Below are positions 14,620-25,049 of a stretch of DNA of 41,727 nt, in pieces; position 1 is the stretch's first letter; each line of letters opens with the position of its first letter. Made by a program: the position numbers and the translations under genes. A model generated the notes under the pieces. It was given only the letters and a program-made list of their open reading frames with translations, did no database searches and was not told the DNA's origin. This DNA is from Treponema sp. (GTDB lineage Bacteria; Spirochaetota; Spirochaetia; Treponematales; Treponemataceae): NCBI GenBank assembly GCA_016283615.1, contig JAEENG010000134.1, forward strand, positions 1 to 41,727, read 5' to 3'.

Positions 14620-16738
14620 TGTAATAATTGAATGCATCAAGCCTTGCCTGCGCCATCAGCTGGCTGTCTCGGGCAAGGTCTGCAACAGCAAAAGTAAGCT
14701 GTCCGCTTTGAAGGGTTCCGGTAATCTGGCCGGGACCTCTTAGTTTTAAATCCTCTTCCGCAATTTTAAATCCGTCAGTGGTCTGGCGGATGGCCTTCAT
14801 TCGTTCAATGCCGCTTTGACTTATATTTTTTGAATAAATTAAAAAACAATATGACTGTGCGCTTCCCCGTCCGACCCGTCCCCGGAGCTGGTGCAGGGCT
14901 GCAAGACCAAATCTGTCTGCCTGTTCAATTACCATGCAGGTTGCGTTGGGGTTGTCCACTCCCACTTCTACAACTGTTGTGGCAACAAGTATCTGGATGG
15001 CACCTTCCCTGAATTCGCGTAAAATGCGGCTCTGTTCCTCGTCATCGATTTTTCCGTGAATGAGGGCGCATTTGTACTCGGGGTAGACCTGAGTGCTCAA
15101 AAATCTGAACATATCCTCTGCGGCTTTAAGGGACATTTCTTCATCCCGTTCTGAGGAGTCGGGGGAGTTTGTTTCCTGGCCGATTGCAGGGTAAACAAAG
15201 TAGGCCTGACGTCCCTGGCGCAGTTCCTGGCGGACTGCTTCGTAGGCGTTGCGTTCGTTTCCTTCCTTTGTCAGGTAGGTTTGAACCGGTTTACGGCCGG
15301 AAGGCATTGTTTTGATTGTAAATACGTCTAAATCAGAAAAAACGGTCTGTGCAAGTGTCTGGGGAATCGGTGTGGCACTCATCATTAAAAGGTTTGCGCC
15401 GTTTATCTTTTTGTTCAGGCTGTTCTGCGCCTTGTCCACAATGGCACTTCTCTGCATGACGCCAAAGCGGTGCTGTTCGTCGATGATTGCAAGGCTCAGA
15501 TCATTGTATACAACGTTTCTTGAAAAAAGTGCGTGAGTTCCGATTACAAGATTAATTGAACCGTCTTTTAAGGCGTCCAGCAGAAGCTTTCGTCCCTTTG
15601 CATTGATGTTGCCTGTCAAAAAGGCGGCATGGATTCCCAGCGGTTCAAGCTCACGGGCGGCGTTCTCTGCGTGCTGCCTTGCAAGGATTTCTGTGGGTGC
15701 CATCAGGGCGCTCTGGCTTCCGTAGTCTGCGCTCCTTAAAACTGCAAAGAAAGAAACGAGGGTTTTTCCGCTTCCCACATCGCCCTGTAAAAGAGCGCGC
15801 ATGTTAAAGTGTGAACCTTCTTTCTGACCGTAACTTTTGTCGATATCCAGGTTCATTCCGTAAATTACATTTTTCTGGTCCTGAGTCAGATTGAAGGTCA
15901 GACGTGCAAGGTACTGTTTTTGCCGCGGAGACAGACTTGAATTAAAATCCTCTTCGCTCACGTCCGGCCTGCTCTGTTCAACCGGTGTGATAAGGGGAAG
16001 CTTTCCCCGGTGCGCCCATGCCTGGTCTGCGATACTGAGCTGGAACTTGAATAATTCTTCGTAGGCGAGGGTTTTCTGTGCCTTCTTAAAACTTTCAAAA
16101 TCAGGCGGCTGGTGAATTATTTTAAGCGCGTCTTTTTTTGAAAGGAGTTTGTGTCCGCTGATTATGCTTTCCGGAAGTTCGTCATCAATTCCGGCGGAAT
16201 AGCGTTTTAAGGCTTCGTCCACGGCTTTGCGGACATTTTTCTGATTCAAGCCTTCGGTTAAATGATAGAGTGCAAAAATCTTACTGTCCGGAAGGCTTGC
16301 GTCTGCCCAGTCCCTTAATTCGCCTTCATCTGCAAGTTTTTCTGCTTCAAATGAAGTGGACTGTAGGGTCTGGTATTTGAATTCAAAATGTGCGGTTAAA
16401 GAAATGATTGAACCTACAGGAAAGGTTTTTTCTAAAAAAGGGCGGTTAAAGGCAATCAGCTGTGCGGTCTGGGTTGAGTCGCTTACAATCAGCTTGAGGG
16501 TTTTCATGCGGCCAAAACCAAACCATTCATGAGAGAGCACCTTTGCAACCGTGTGAACTTTGGCGTGGTCCAGTGCCCGGCAGAGGGGAATGCGCTGAGT
16601 GCGGTCTTCCCAGTCCCGGGGATAAAACTGAATTAAATCGCCTATTGTAAAAACGTTTAATTTTGCAAAGAGGGCGGCGTTTTTAGGGCCGATGCCCGAT
16701 AAGGTGGAAATTGAATTTTTTATTTCCGAAACTTTCAT
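14582..16738 (-). CDS. recG: ATP-dependent DNA helicase RecG
   Basis: RecG reverses stalled replication forks and moves Holliday-type junctions. The 718 residues show the N-terminal helix-hairpin-helix and wedge OB domain (I-N/S-T-L-S-G-I-G-P-K, then Y-P-R-D-W-E-D-R), Walker A GDVGSGKT (about 317-324), the DEAD-type box I-I-D-E-Q-H-R-F-G (about 419), M-S-A-T-P-I-P-Q-T-L-A, and the end motifs V-V-E-V-G-V-D-N-P-N-A and Q-L-R-G-R-V-G-R-G. AAGGA precedes the ATG. It is the last gene of a minus-strand run dnaE, yggT-like, recG with gaps of 24-25 nt. The C-terminal 12 codons lie inside the end of the convergent sigma gene. Confidence 0.97.
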   Translation of the reverse strand: MKVSEIKNSISTLSGIGPKNAALFAKLNVFTIGDLIQFYPRDWEDRTQRIPLCRALDHAKVHTVAKVLSHEWFGFGRMKTLKLIVSDSTQTAQLIAFNRPFLEKTFPVGSIISLTAHFEFKYQTLQSTSFEAEKLADEGELRDWADASLPDSKIFALYHLTEGLNQKNVRKAVDEALKRYSAGIDDELPESIISGHKLLSKKDALKIIHQPPDFESFKKAQKTLAYEELFKFQLSIADQAWAHRGKLPLITPVEQSRPDVSEEDFNSSLSPRQKQYLARLTFNLTQDQKNVIYGMNLDIDKSYGQKEGSHFNMRALLQGDVGSGKTLVSFFAVLRSADYGSQSALMAPTEILARQHAENAARELEPLGIHAAFLTGNINAKGRKLLLDALKDGSINLVIGTHALFSRNVVYNDLSLAIIDEQHRFGVMQRSAIVDKAQNSLNKKINGANLLMMSATPIPQTLAQTVFSDLDVFTIKTMPSGRKPVQTYLTKEGNERNAYEAVRQELRQGRQAYFVYPAIGQETNSPDSSERDEEMSLKAAEDMFRFLSTQVYPEYKCALIHGKIDDEEQSRILREFREGAIQILVATTVVEVGVDNPNATCMVIEQADRFGLAALHQLRGRVGRGSAQSYCFLIYSKNISQSGIERMKAIRQTTDGFKIAEEDLKLRGPGQITGTLQSGQLTFAVADLARDSQLMAQARLDAFNYYTMLRTTQGGVHE

Positions 16739-16762
16739 TAATTCCTTCTTTGCAAAACTTTT

Positions 16763-17350
16763 TTAGAAAGGAAGCGCCATCAAAAGCGTGCAGACGATTC
16801 CAATGAGGATTTTTCCGATGATATAAATTGCAGCCAGAGTTACGGCGGACAAAATCAGTGCCTTTTTGTACGGCATTGTATTCTTTGAAAAAATGCCCGT
16901 GAGGGAGTAAATCAGGGAAGAAAGAATTCTGTCCAGCTGGCCCCAGATTGAATTTGTTGAACCGTAATCATTTGTAATCAGAATTACGACGAGACGGATT
17001 ACAATCAGTAAAACCAAAAAGAAAATAATTGAAGCAGTTACCGACCATATAAGGCTGATAATCATGGACAGGATGCCGCCGATTGTAACATGGGAAGTGG
17101 CAGAGATGTTGGCAAGAATTGTTGCCGCAGCCGACAGAACACAGATTGCAACGGCCGGAGAAAAATCAAGAGCGCCAAGCCTTAAAAAACTGAACCGGCG
17201 GAACAGGTTTAAAAACGGATCACAGATTCTGCTCAGGTACCATGCAAATTTTGAAACTGCAAGTCCGGGAATCCATGTAATAAAGATTCTGATAAAACAA
17301 AGAAAAGAATAAACTGAAACCGCAAAAGCGAGTATTTTTAAAACCTGCAT
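16763..17350 (-). CDS. YggT family membrane protein (two YGGT units)
   Basis: The 195-residue membrane protein has two YGGT-type halves (about residues 1-85 and 95-185). The first carries the typical S-x-L-C-x-x-I-R-I-x-x-T-W and a Y-x-x-x-R-I-C-D-P-F-L-N-L-F-R-R-F loop followed by L-D-F-S-P; the second is more diverged. YggT proteins are linked with cell-division and osmotic functions in other bacteria, but the reaction is not known. AGGAGG precedes the ATG. It lies between dnaE (25-nt gap) and recG (24-nt gap), probably cotranscribed with both. Confidence 0.85.
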   Translation of the reverse strand: MQVLKILAFAVSVYSFLCFIRIFITWIPGLAVSKFAWYLSRICDPFLNLFRRFSFLRLGALDFSPAVAICVLSAAATILANISATSHVTIGGILSMIISLIWSVTASIIFFLVLLIVIRLVVILITNDYGSTNSIWGQLDRILSSLIYSLTGIFSKNTMPYKKALILSAVTLAAIYIIGKILIGIVCTLLMALPF

Positions 17351-17375
17351 TTAGCCTCCTGAAAACCTTGATAAC

Positions 17376-20300
17376 CTAAACAGCCCACACTTCTTTGACG
17401 CACGCCATCTGCCGCAGCGAATCCATAAATTCCGGGGTGCCCGGCGCTGTAAGCTGTGAACCTGCCTTAACGATGTAGGTTCCCTGATTTGTATCTATAT
17501 GAAAATATAATGAACAATTGCCCGAAGTGCCAAATAAAAATTCCTTTAAATTGAATATATTCAGCTCGCTGTTAAAATCCTTGTCCAGCTGCACATGAAC
17601 TTCCGAAATTGCACGGTTCTGGAGTGCCTGGGGGTCTTCGATTCCTTCAACGATAAACGAGGCTTCTTCCCGGGAAGTGTCGAGACGTCCCTTGAACGCG
17701 TAAATCTGGTCGTTTTTAACCTTGTCGCTGAGAGTTTCCCAATTTTTAGGGAAGAATGTAAGTGAAAAGTTTCCTGAATAATCCTGGAGTTTTGCAAATG
17801 CCATCGGCTTTCCGCTTTTTGTAATGATTGAGCGCAGTTCCATGAGCATTCCGACGCATACATATTCCTTTCCCCGGTAACGGTTTTTCCAGTTGTTCTG
17901 GTTGCTTTCCTGGAAGGCTTTTGATTCTGAGCGTGCAATGGCGGCTTCCCGTGCAAAGTTTGTTGAATTGAGGGTTGCCTTTTCGTATGCTTTTTTGTAG
18001 TCATCAAGAGGGTGACCTGAAACATAGCATCCGATAAGTTCCTTTTCCATATTCAGCTTTTCCATCTTTGTGCAGTCAGGAAGTTCTTCAAATACGTAGT
18101 CGGCAAATTCCTTTTCGCCGGTGTTTTCAAAGAGACTAATCTGTCCGTCGTCTCCGCCGCCCAGTTTCTTTTCCGTGTAAGAGAATGCGCGGTCCAGGTT
18201 TGCAAGCAGTGTGGGGCGGTTTTTATCAAGGTTGTCAAAGCCGCCTGTCTTAATCAGAACTTCGATTGCCCTTTTGTTTAAGGCAACCTTTCCCACCTTG
18301 CCGGCTTTTTTGTCTTCTTCGCTTATGTCTTCTTTTGCGCTTAGCATGCGTTCAAGAAAGTCCATAAAGTCTTTGAACGGACCGTTTGCTTCCCGCTCTT
18401 TTACGATTGCGTTTGCGGCTCCGTCGCCCATTCCCTTGATTCCTTTAAATCCAAATACGATATGACCGTCTACAACGTCAAAGATTGCGTCTGAGCGGTT
18501 TACATCAGGCGGGTCTACAGGAATGCCCATACGGCGCGCTTCGGCGATGTAAACCGGAAGACCGTCTGTTGAAGTAATTTCGTTTGTAAGGTTTGCGGCC
18601 ATAAATTCGGCAGGACGGTTAGCCTTGAGCCAGCCCGTGCGGTATGCGAGAACCGAGTAGGCTGCCGCGTGGGATTTGTTGAATCCGTAGCCCGCGAAGG
18701 GAACCATGATATCAAAGATTTCGTCGGCGTGCTGTTCCGTAAAGCCCTGCTTGATGGCACCTTCGATAAATTCCTTCTTTTTGCCCATCAGAACTTCAGG
18801 CTTTTTCTTTCCCATGGCACGGCGGAGCATGTCGGCCGCACCAAGAGAGAATCCCGCGATTTTCTGAGAAACCTGCATTACCTGTTCCTGGTAAACCATT
18901 ACACCGTAGGTTTCCTTGAGAATTGGTTCAAGACAAGGGTCAGGGTAGTGGACTGTTTCAGGCTTCCACTTACCGTCGATGTATTGCGGAATATAATCCA
19001 TCGGGCCCGGACGGTACAGAGCGTTCAGGGCAACAAGGTCTTCAAGACGTTCCGGCTGGAACTGGCGCAGGATTTTCTGCATTCCCGGAGACTCAAACTG
19101 GAATACTGCAACTGAGTCTCCGCGCTTGAACAAATCAAATGTTGTCTTGTCTGTTTCGCTGACCTGGCGGCAGTCAAATACAGGTTCATCCGGTTTTTTA
19201 TGCTTGTTTATAATGTTTTCTGCGTAGCGGATCAAAGAAAGCGTTTTGAGGCCGAGGTAGTCAAATTTTACAAGGCCGCATGGTTCAATAATATCCATTG
19301 TGTATTGAACTCCGACTTCGCCCGTTTTAGGGTCCATGAATACAGGAGCCCAGTTTGGAAGGGCGGTCAAGCCGATTACCATGCCCGACGCATGAAGACC
19401 TGTGTTTCGTTTACAGCCTTCGAGTTTGAGTGCAAGGTCAAATAGTTTTTCGTAGCGCGGGTCGTGGCGGTACGGGGCGAGCTGGCCGCCGTCCGGAAAC
19501 TTTTCTGTCGGCGGGTCAAAGCAGTCCTTGAGTTTTGCCTTTAAGTTTTCGCTTACGAGGGACTTGAGCATGTTGACTTCTGAAAGAGGAACCCCGAGTG
19601 TACGGCCTACGTCCGCGATACAGTTCTTTGGCTTTAAAGTACCGAATGTTACGATATGACCGACCTGAGGTTCACCATACAGATCGCGTGTGTGCTGGAT
19701 GATGGTCTGGCGGTAGTCGAAATCCATATCGATATCAAAGTCAGGCATGGAAACGCGTTCCGGATTCAAAAAGCGCTCAAAGATGAGCTTGTATCTGAAC
19801 GGATCAATATCCGTGATAGTCATACAATAGGCTACGAGGGAACCTGCACCGGAACCTCGTCCCGGTCCGATTGGAATTCCATGTTCCTTTGACCAGTTGA
19901 TGAATTCCCAAACGATCAGAAAGTAGCCGGAAAATCCCATCTTAAAGATGATTCCCAGTTCGTACTCGGCGCGCTGGCGGATTTCCGGCGTAATTTCCTT
20001 GTAGCGCATGCGAAGGCCCTTTTCTACAAGGTGACGCACGTAATCGTCCTGGTTCTTTGTGTAGTCGTCTCCGTGCGTCTGGAACTCTTTTGGAAGTTCA
20101 AAGCGAGGAAGACAAGACTTTAATTCCTGGGTTTTGTACTGGTGAATCGTGAGATTGCACATATTTGCAATCTTGACTGTGTTTTCGTATGCATCAGGGC
20201 AGTCCGGAAAAAGCTGGCGCATTTCGTCTTCGGTTTTAAAATACCATTCGTGTCTGTCGCCGCCCATCGTCTGGTGAGGCTCGTTCATGTTTTTCTTAAA

Positions 20301-21050
20301 ACCGATACAGCGCAGACAGTCCTGTGCTTCCCAGTCTTCTTTTTCTACATAGTGTATGTCATTTGTTACAACCAGAGGAATATCGAGTTCCCTTGCCATT
20401 GCAATGAGTTTTTTGTTTACAAACTTCTGGTCTTCAAGGCCGTGGTCCTGCAATTCAATATAATAATGGTCCGGTCCAAAGAGGTTTTTGTATTTTAAGG
20501 CAACTTCTTTTGCTTCTTCATCCTTTCCGGCAAGCAGGAGTTGAGGAAGTTCGCCCGCGATACAGGCAGAACAGCAGATGAGGCCTTCGTGATATTTTTC
20601 CAAAAGTTCAAAGTCGATGCGCGGTTTGTACCACATTCCTTCGGTAAAGGCAATTGAAGAAAGCCAGCTCATGTTTTTGTAACCGGTTTCGTTTTCGCAC
20701 AGGAGGATAAGGTGAAAGTATCTTGCCTGGCGGTCACCGTCTTCGCCCTTGTGGCTGTAGGGAACCGAATTCTTTTCTTTGTGGCTGCCGAAAGCTACAT
20801 AAAATTCTTCGCCGACAATAGGATTGATTCCATTTACGTGACAGAGTTTTTCAAAATTCAATGCGCCGAACATGTTTCCGTGGTCGGTGAGTGCAAGGGC
20901 CGGCATATTCAGTTTTTTTGCCTTTGCAACAAGTTTGTCGATTGTGGCGCAGCTGTCCAGGAGAGAGTAGTCTGAGTGGACATGCAGGTGAACAAAGTTT
21001 GCAACCGGAGTTCCTTCCGGGGCGCTTTCAAATTCGTGATAGTCTGCCAT
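17376..21050 (-). CDS. dnaE: DNA polymerase III alpha subunit, DnaE1 type
   Basis: This is the replicative polymerase. The 1224 residues begin with a PHP domain (H-L-H-V-H-S-D-Y-S-L-L-D and L-T-D-H-G-N-M, residues ~20-65, metal residues kept), then the polymerase palm with P-D-F-D-I-D-M-D-F (about 425-433) and G-P-G-R-G-S-G-A-G-S (about 395), fingers with N-A-L-Y-R-P-G-P-M, a helix-hairpin-helix region and a C-terminal OB fold (V-C-V-G-M-L-M-E-L-R, ~1035-1110). Length and domain order are those of DnaE1, not PolC or DnaE2. An AGGA site lies 6-9 nt before the ATG, with an A/T-rich promoter region (TATGAT near 21080) upstream. It is the first gene of the dnaE-yggT-recG run. Confidence 0.97.
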   Translation of the reverse strand: MADYHEFESAPEGTPVANFVHLHVHSDYSLLDSCATIDKLVAKAKKLNMPALALTDHGNMFGALNFEKLCHVNGINPIVGEEFYVAFGSHKEKNSVPYSHKGEDGDRQARYFHLILLCENETGYKNMSWLSSIAFTEGMWYKPRIDFELLEKYHEGLICCSACIAGELPQLLLAGKDEEAKEVALKYKNLFGPDHYYIELQDHGLEDQKFVNKKLIAMARELDIPLVVTNDIHYVEKEDWEAQDCLRCIGFKKNMNEPHQTMGGDRHEWYFKTEDEMRQLFPDCPDAYENTVKIANMCNLTIHQYKTQELKSCLPRFELPKEFQTHGDDYTKNQDDYVRHLVEKGLRMRYKEITPEIRQRAEYELGIIFKMGFSGYFLIVWEFINWSKEHGIPIGPGRGSGAGSLVAYCMTITDIDPFRYKLIFERFLNPERVSMPDFDIDMDFDYRQTIIQHTRDLYGEPQVGHIVTFGTLKPKNCIADVGRTLGVPLSEVNMLKSLVSENLKAKLKDCFDPPTEKFPDGGQLAPYRHDPRYEKLFDLALKLEGCKRNTGLHASGMVIGLTALPNWAPVFMDPKTGEVGVQYTMDIIEPCGLVKFDYLGLKTLSLIRYAENIINKHKKPDEPVFDCRQVSETDKTTFDLFKRGDSVAVFQFESPGMQKILRQFQPERLEDLVALNALYRPGPMDYIPQYIDGKWKPETVHYPDPCLEPILKETYGVMVYQEQVMQVSQKIAGFSLGAADMLRRAMGKKKPEVLMGKKKEFIEGAIKQGFTEQHADEIFDIMVPFAGYGFNKSHAAAYSVLAYRTGWLKANRPAEFMAANLTNEITSTDGLPVYIAEARRMGIPVDPPDVNRSDAIFDVVDGHIVFGFKGIKGMGDGAANAIVKEREANGPFKDFMDFLERMLSAKEDISEEDKKAGKVGKVALNKRAIEVLIKTGGFDNLDKNRPTLLANLDRAFSYTEKKLGGGDDGQISLFENTGEKEFADYVFEELPDCTKMEKLNMEKELIGCYVSGHPLDDYKKAYEKATLNSTNFAREAAIARSESKAFQESNQNNWKNRYRGKEYVCVGMLMELRSIITKSGKPMAFAKLQDYSGNFSLTFFPKNWETLSDKVKNDQIYAFKGRLDTSREEASFIVEGIEDPQALQNRAISEVHVQLDKDFNSELNIFNLKEFLFGTSGNCSLYFHIDTNQGTYIVKAGSQLTAPGTPEFMDSLRQMACVKEVWAV

Positions 21051-21187
21051 TTTTTATTCCTAAAAATATTTTTGTATGATTTTATCATATCTGAACGCTA
21101 AATTTAAGGATAAAACTGTAAAAGTTTATGAAAATTATGCGGACTTGCGGGGCTCCCAGCGCTAGTGCAAAAAGAAAGCATTATTAG

Positions 21188-21193
21188 TATACT
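21188..21193 (+). promoter_or_regulatory. -10 box of pth (leaderless layout)
   Basis: TATACT ends 6 nt before the pth ATG. I see no good -35 hexamer at 17 bp and no ribosome-binding site. Confidence 0.4.
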
Positions 21194-21199
21194 GTCTTT

Positions 21200-21859
21200 A
21201 TGATTAAGTTGGTTGCTTTTTTAGGAAATTACGGAACAGAATACGAACACACAAGACACAACGTTGCATGGCAGTTTGCTTCTCAGCTGCCTTTTTACAA
21301 TAAATTGAATTTTCAGCAGAAGTTTAAGGGTGATTACGCTGTAGTAGAAACATCAACCCTCGCACAATGGTTTGCAGAAACCGGCATGTACGCCAAAAAG
21401 GACGGCTCGGCACAGCCGGTACCGGAAGGAGCCCCTGATAAAATTTACTTTTTAAAACCCCTTACTTATATGAATCTGAGCGGAGAAGCAATCGGCGAAC
21501 TTGCCCGCTTTTACAAAATTGAGCCTTCAGAAGTTCTCGTAATTCATGATGAACTTGAACTTCCCATTGGAACTGTAAGCTTAAAGTGGAGTGGCGGACT
21601 CGGCGGACACAACGGTCTCCGTTCAACAAAGGCTGTTCTTGGAACTGCTGATTTCTGGAGGCTTCGTTTTGGACTTACAAAGCCTGTGGACCGCGATATC
21701 GCGGACTATGTTCTGAGTGCTTTTACAAGTGATGAGAGGATTATTTTGTCGCAGGTGTTTAGTGCGGCAAATGAGCTTTTTGCAAAACTTCTGCTTTCTA
21801 ACGACGCAAACATGCAGCGCCTTTTGCAGGGCTGGTCAAAAAAGAAAGTTATTCAATAG
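21200..21859 (+). CDS. pth: Peptidyl-tRNA hydrolase
   Basis: The enzyme frees tRNA from peptidyl-tRNA that has dropped off the ribosome. The 219 residues show the Pth signatures: F-L-G-N-Y-G-T-E-Y with T-R-H-N-V-A-W (catalytic His20), K-P-L-T-Y-M-N-L-S-G, V-I-H-D-E-L-E-L-P (catalytic Asp) and G-G-L-G-G-H-N-G-L-R-S. It is about 25 residues longer than usual because of an insert at about 60-80 (around G-M-Y-A-K-K-D-G-S-A-Q). The gene stands alone between dnaE and a chemotaxis receptor. A G/C hairpin (CCTGCC/GGCAGG, 21860-21876) follows the stop directly, without a T run. Confidence 0.95.
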   Translation: MIKLVAFLGNYGTEYEHTRHNVAWQFASQLPFYNKLNFQQKFKGDYAVVETSTLAQWFAETGMYAKKDGSAQPVPEGAPDKIYFLKPLTYMNLSGEAIGELARFYKIEPSEVLVIHDELELPIGTVSLKWSGGLGGHNGLRSTKAVLGTADFWRLRFGLTKPVDRDIADYVLSAFTSDERIILSQVFSAANELFAKLLLSNDANMQRLLQGWSKKKVIQ

Positions 21860-21937
21860 CCTGCCATCCGGGCAGGGCGGAGCGCGCGGAGAGAACTCAT
21901 AACGAGGCCCCTCCATTTGCGCGGTTCAAGCGAAAGT

Positions 21938-24004
21938 TTATACCTTGAATTTACCGATTTCGTCCGTTACGCGGTTAATCGAAATTGTGTTTTCGTTTGT
22001 AACCGTGTTGACTTCCTTGATTGTATGGTTAAGGTTTGTAATTCCGTTTGCAATGTTAAGCATGGAACTGTTGATTTTTACAGTTGCCTGTGCGAGTTTT
22101 TCCATTTCTACGAGAATTTCCTTACTTCCTTCGTCCATTACGCCGGAACTTGATTTTACGTCCTGGGTAATTGATGTAATGCGGTTCATTGCTTCGAGAA
22201 CCTGATTACTTCCGGCACTCTGTTCATCCATGGCCTGTTTGATAATTTCTTCCTGTCGTTTTACAGTCTGTGTGTTATCAAAAATCATGTTGAACTGGTT
22301 TTCCATTCTCTTTGCATCTTCGGTCATTGTCGTGATCTTTTCGTGCAGCTGAGAAAGTACTTCGCCGATTTTCTTACCCTGGGTATTTGAGTCTTCTGCA
22401 AGTTTACGGATTTCGTCAGCAACTACGGCAAAGCCCTTTCCGCTTTCGCCTGCGTGAGCCGCTTCGATTGCTGCGTTCATGGCAAGAAGGTTTGTCTGTT
22501 CGGCAATGTTCTGGATGATTGCAGATGTTTCGATAAGACCCTGAGAGTCTTCTGCAATGCGGTTTGTTGTTTCTACAGTCTTTGTAACGATTGCGCGTCC
22601 TTCTTCTGCAGAATCAGAAAGCTGAACAACGTTTGCCTGGTTCTTTTCGAGGATTTTTGTTACAGAAGCGATGTTTGCAACCATTTCTTCTACTGCGGCA
22701 GAAGATTCTGTTACGGCTTCGGACTGGTTCAAAATGTTGCCGTTGAGTTTTTCGATGTTGCGGACGATTTCGTTCAATGTTGCGTTAGTCTGTTCAACGC
22801 CTGAACTCTGGTTTACGATATCGTCCTTGATTTCTGAAAGGTTTGTATCGATTGTGCTGATTGATTCGGCAGTTACGTTCATGTTCTGGGAAAGTGTATT
22901 TCCTACATTCTGCATCTGGCCTGATTCGCTGATAATCGAACGCATTGAAGCGGCAATCTTTTCGATTGTGCGGTTAAAGTATCCGGCAAGAGTTCCGATT
23001 TCGTCTTTTGAAGTATCAGGAATTCGTACAGTCAGGTCACCGTCACCTTCAGAAATATTCTTGAGGATTGCGATGAGCTTGTTAAGCGGGTCTACAATTC
23101 CGTGAGCAAGCAGGAATGATACACAGATTGAAAGTATGATTCCGATAATGATTGAAACAGCAAGCATCGTAAGGACTGTATTTGTAGATGCGTTGATTGT
23201 AGACTTTGGAATAATCATTGTGTAGTCAAGGGAGTAGTAGTCGTTCTGTGACGGAAGGATACGGATTTCACAGTCCTGTCCCTGGAACTTTTCCTGGTAG
23301 ATTTTGTAGTCACCCTGAGTGTAGCCCTTGAGGGCCTGGAGAGCCATGTCGGCAGCCTTTTTGTATTCGGCCTGGGCTACGAAAGGATCGAGAATAACAT
23401 TTGTTTCGCTGTCCAGGATGATGAATTTGATTTCGCCCATGGATGTTGAGTCACCGATGATTTTGTTGAATGCAAATACATCAACTTCGAGGGCAACTAT
23501 GAGTTCGTCGCTGAGAGCCGTTGCAACCGCAAACACTACATCATTATCTCCGTCGACAAATGCAGGTGAGTAGTACGGTGTGCCTCCAAGGTCAATTGCA
23601 AAGTCGTACCAGTTGCTTTCCTGAATTTCTTCCAAATCAATGTTTTCTTCCGGATAGCTGATAATGTTTTCGCCCTTGATAACCATCGCGTTGTGAATGT
23701 TTTCATTTGAATCAACAATGAGTTTCTGAATGTCGCGGATATAATCCTCATCATCTGATTCTGCTACGGCCGCAAGCTGGGCTGACGAACCGTTCAAATC
23801 ACTTAAAAATGCGGATAAAACTGAGTCTGTAAGACGCATTGTTGTGGAAAGTTTTTCAGTAAAGTTTCCTTCGTTGACCGGCTTCATTCTGAAATAGATA
23901 CTGACTCCAAGAAGAACAAAAAGAATGGCAGTCTGAATGGTGACACCGCGGATGATTCTGACAAAAATTGAGTGTCGCTTTGATGTGGTATTTGTTTTAG
24001 ACAT
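21938..24004 (-). CDS. Methyl-accepting chemotaxis protein (Cache sensor, HAMP, MCP signal domain)
   Basis: The 688 residues have a first membrane helix (~20-38), a periplasmic Cache-type sensor of about 230 residues (with [11 protein letters not shown] and later [10 protein letters not shown]), a second helix (~270-297), HAMP ([10 protein letters not shown] onward, ~300-355) and a long coiled-coil signalling domain. Its hairpin tip is [21 protein letters not shown], which binds CheA and CheW. There is no C-terminal CheR-binding pentapeptide. The ligand is unknown; Cache domains often bind amino acids or organic acids. GGAGAGG precedes the ATG. It is divergent from the LolA-like gene at 24219. 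Confidence 0.95.
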   Translation of the reverse strand: MSKTNTTSKRHSIFVRIIRGVTIQTAILFVLLGVSIYFRMKPVNEGNFTEKLSTTMRLTDSVLSAFLSDLNGSSAQLAAVAESDDEDYIRDIQKLIVDSNENIHNAMVIKGENIISYPEENIDLEEIQESNWYDFAIDLGGTPYYSPAFVDGDNDVVFAVATALSDELIVALEVDVFAFNKIIGDSTSMGEIKFIILDSETNVILDPFVAQAEYKKAADMALQALKGYTQGDYKIYQEKFQGQDCEIRILPSQNDYYSLDYTMIIPKSTINASTNTVLTMLAVSIIIGIILSICVSFLLAHGIVDPLNKLIAILKNISEGDGDLTVRIPDTSKDEIGTLAGYFNRTIEKIAASMRSIISESGQMQNVGNTLSQNMNVTAESISTIDTNLSEIKDDIVNQSSGVEQTNATLNEIVRNIEKLNGNILNQSEAVTESSAAVEEMVANIASVTKILEKNQANVVQLSDSAEEGRAIVTKTVETTNRIAEDSQGLIETSAIIQNIAEQTNLLAMNAAIEAAHAGESGKGFAVVADEIRKLAEDSNTQGKKIGEVLSQLHEKITTMTEDAKRMENQFNMIFDNTQTVKRQEEIIKQAMDEQSAGSNQVLEAMNRITSITQDVKSSSGVMDEGSKEILVEMEKLAQATVKINSSMLNIANGITNLNHTIKEVNTVTNENTISINRVTDEIGKFKV

Positions 24005-24123
24005 ATAATCCTCTCCAAATTTTTTCCTAGGATAAAGTTTAACACGAAATACTTAAATTATTGAAGTTAATTAAGCAAATTCTGCAATTATTTTAGTAGA
24101 AAACCGTCTTTTTTTTACAAAAT

Positions 24124-24163
24124 TTGGTTAATCTGGAATTTATATGTTATAATTGGATATAAT
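24124..24163 (+). promoter_or_regulatory. Promoter of the LolA-like/barrel operon
   Basis: TTGGTT (24124-24129), an 18-bp spacer and an extended -10 TGTTATAAT (24145-24153) are followed by a second TATAAT (24158-24163). The leader of about 55 nt holds a small TGCAC/GTGCA hairpin (about 24174-24197) followed by six T, and then GGAGG. Confidence 0.5.
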
Positions 24164-24218
24164 GTTTTTATTTGCACGGAAAATCCTTTTTTGTGCAGCT
24201 TTTTTATTCGGAGGAAAT

Positions 24219-25019
24219 ATGAAAAAAATTAAAATGCTGGCAGTTGCAGCACTTTTTGCTTTGACTGGTTCGCTCTTTGCACAGACTGTTGAGGAAATTA
24301 TGGCTAAATCAACAGATCTCCCGGTACCAATCTTCTCTAAAGCTTTACTCATCATGGAACTGGTAGACAAGAACGGCAAAGTTACAGAAACCCGTAAAAT
24401 TTACGAATACGGAAACGTAGAGACAGGTCTCAAGAACGTTGTATTTGATATTCAGTCACCGGCATCTGTAAAGGACACTCGTATTCTTCAGGCAGAAAAA
24501 ATCGGTAAGGGTGATGACAAATGGATTTACCTTCCGTCACTTAAGACAACACGTCGTATCGCAGCCGCAGAGCGCCAGAAGTCATGGGTAGGTTCTGACC
24601 TTACATACAATGACATGACAATCCGTAAGTTCGATGATGACGAGCAGACAATGCTGGATGAAAACGCATCACAGAATTCAAACGGCAAGGCATACAAATG
24701 CTGGAAGATTAAGTCTGTTCCTGTAAAGAACAAGAACGTTGAATATGCATATCGTATTCAGTTCATCGAAAAAGGGTCTTATCTTCCAATTATGGTTGAA
24801 TACTATGACAAAAAAGATACTCTCATCAAAACATACGGCATCGATGCTTTTGAAGAATTTACAGGTGCTACAGGTAAAAAGTACTGGCTCCGCCGTCATG
24901 TTACAATGAAGAACGTTCTTACAGGACACTATACAACAGTAGCTGTTGACAAGATTGAATTTGATAAACCTGTTGCTACTCGCTATTTTACACAGAACTG
25001 GCTTAACACAGGTAAATAA
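24219..25019 (+). CDS. Outer-membrane lipoprotein-sorting (LolA-like) periplasmic protein
   Basis: The ATG at 24219 is chosen because GGAGG lies 5 nt upstream and a clean signal peptide follows (M-K-K-I-K-M-L...L-F-A-Q, cut near residue 21); an in-frame ATG 66 nt earlier has neither. The ~245 mature residues match the LolA-like family often named outer-membrane lipoprotein-sorting protein: W-I-Y-L-P-S-L-K-T-T-R-R-I, S-W-V-G-S-D-L-T-Y-N-D-M and Y-L-P-I-M-V-E-Y-Y-D-K near the C-terminus. In other bacteria this family is often encoded beside RND/MMPL exporters and a barrel. Here the barrel follows after 30 nt but no exporter gene is present in the window. It probably carries a lipid or lipoprotein across the periplasm. 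Confidence 0.85.
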   Translation: MKKIKMLAVAALFALTGSLFAQTVEEIMAKSTDLPVPIFSKALLIMELVDKNGKVTETRKIYEYGNVETGLKNVVFDIQSPASVKDTRILQAEKIGKGDDKWIYLPSLKTTRRIAAAERQKSWVGSDLTYNDMTIRKFDDDEQTMLDENASQNSNGKAYKCWKIKSVPVKNKNVEYAYRIQFIEKGSYLPIMVEYYDKKDTLIKTYGIDAFEEFTGATGKKYWLRRHVTMKNVLTGHYTTVAVDKIEFDKPVATRYFTQNWLNTGK

Positions 25020-25049
25020 ACATTAACGCGAAATTTATAAGGAGAAATT

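Noticed and set aside
22671..23105. Long plus-strand frames opposite the chemotaxis receptor gene.
   Set aside because: They mirror the helical coding sequence of the receptor and have no start signals.
24005..24130. A sigma-28 (FliA) promoter for the chemotaxis receptor.
   Set aside because: I looked for TAAA-N15-GCCGATAA on the minus strand and found no convincing match.
24153..24218. An upstream in-frame ATG for the LolA-like protein.
   Set aside because: It has no ribosome-binding site and overlaps the -10 region; the ATG at 24219 has GGAGG and a clean signal peptide.
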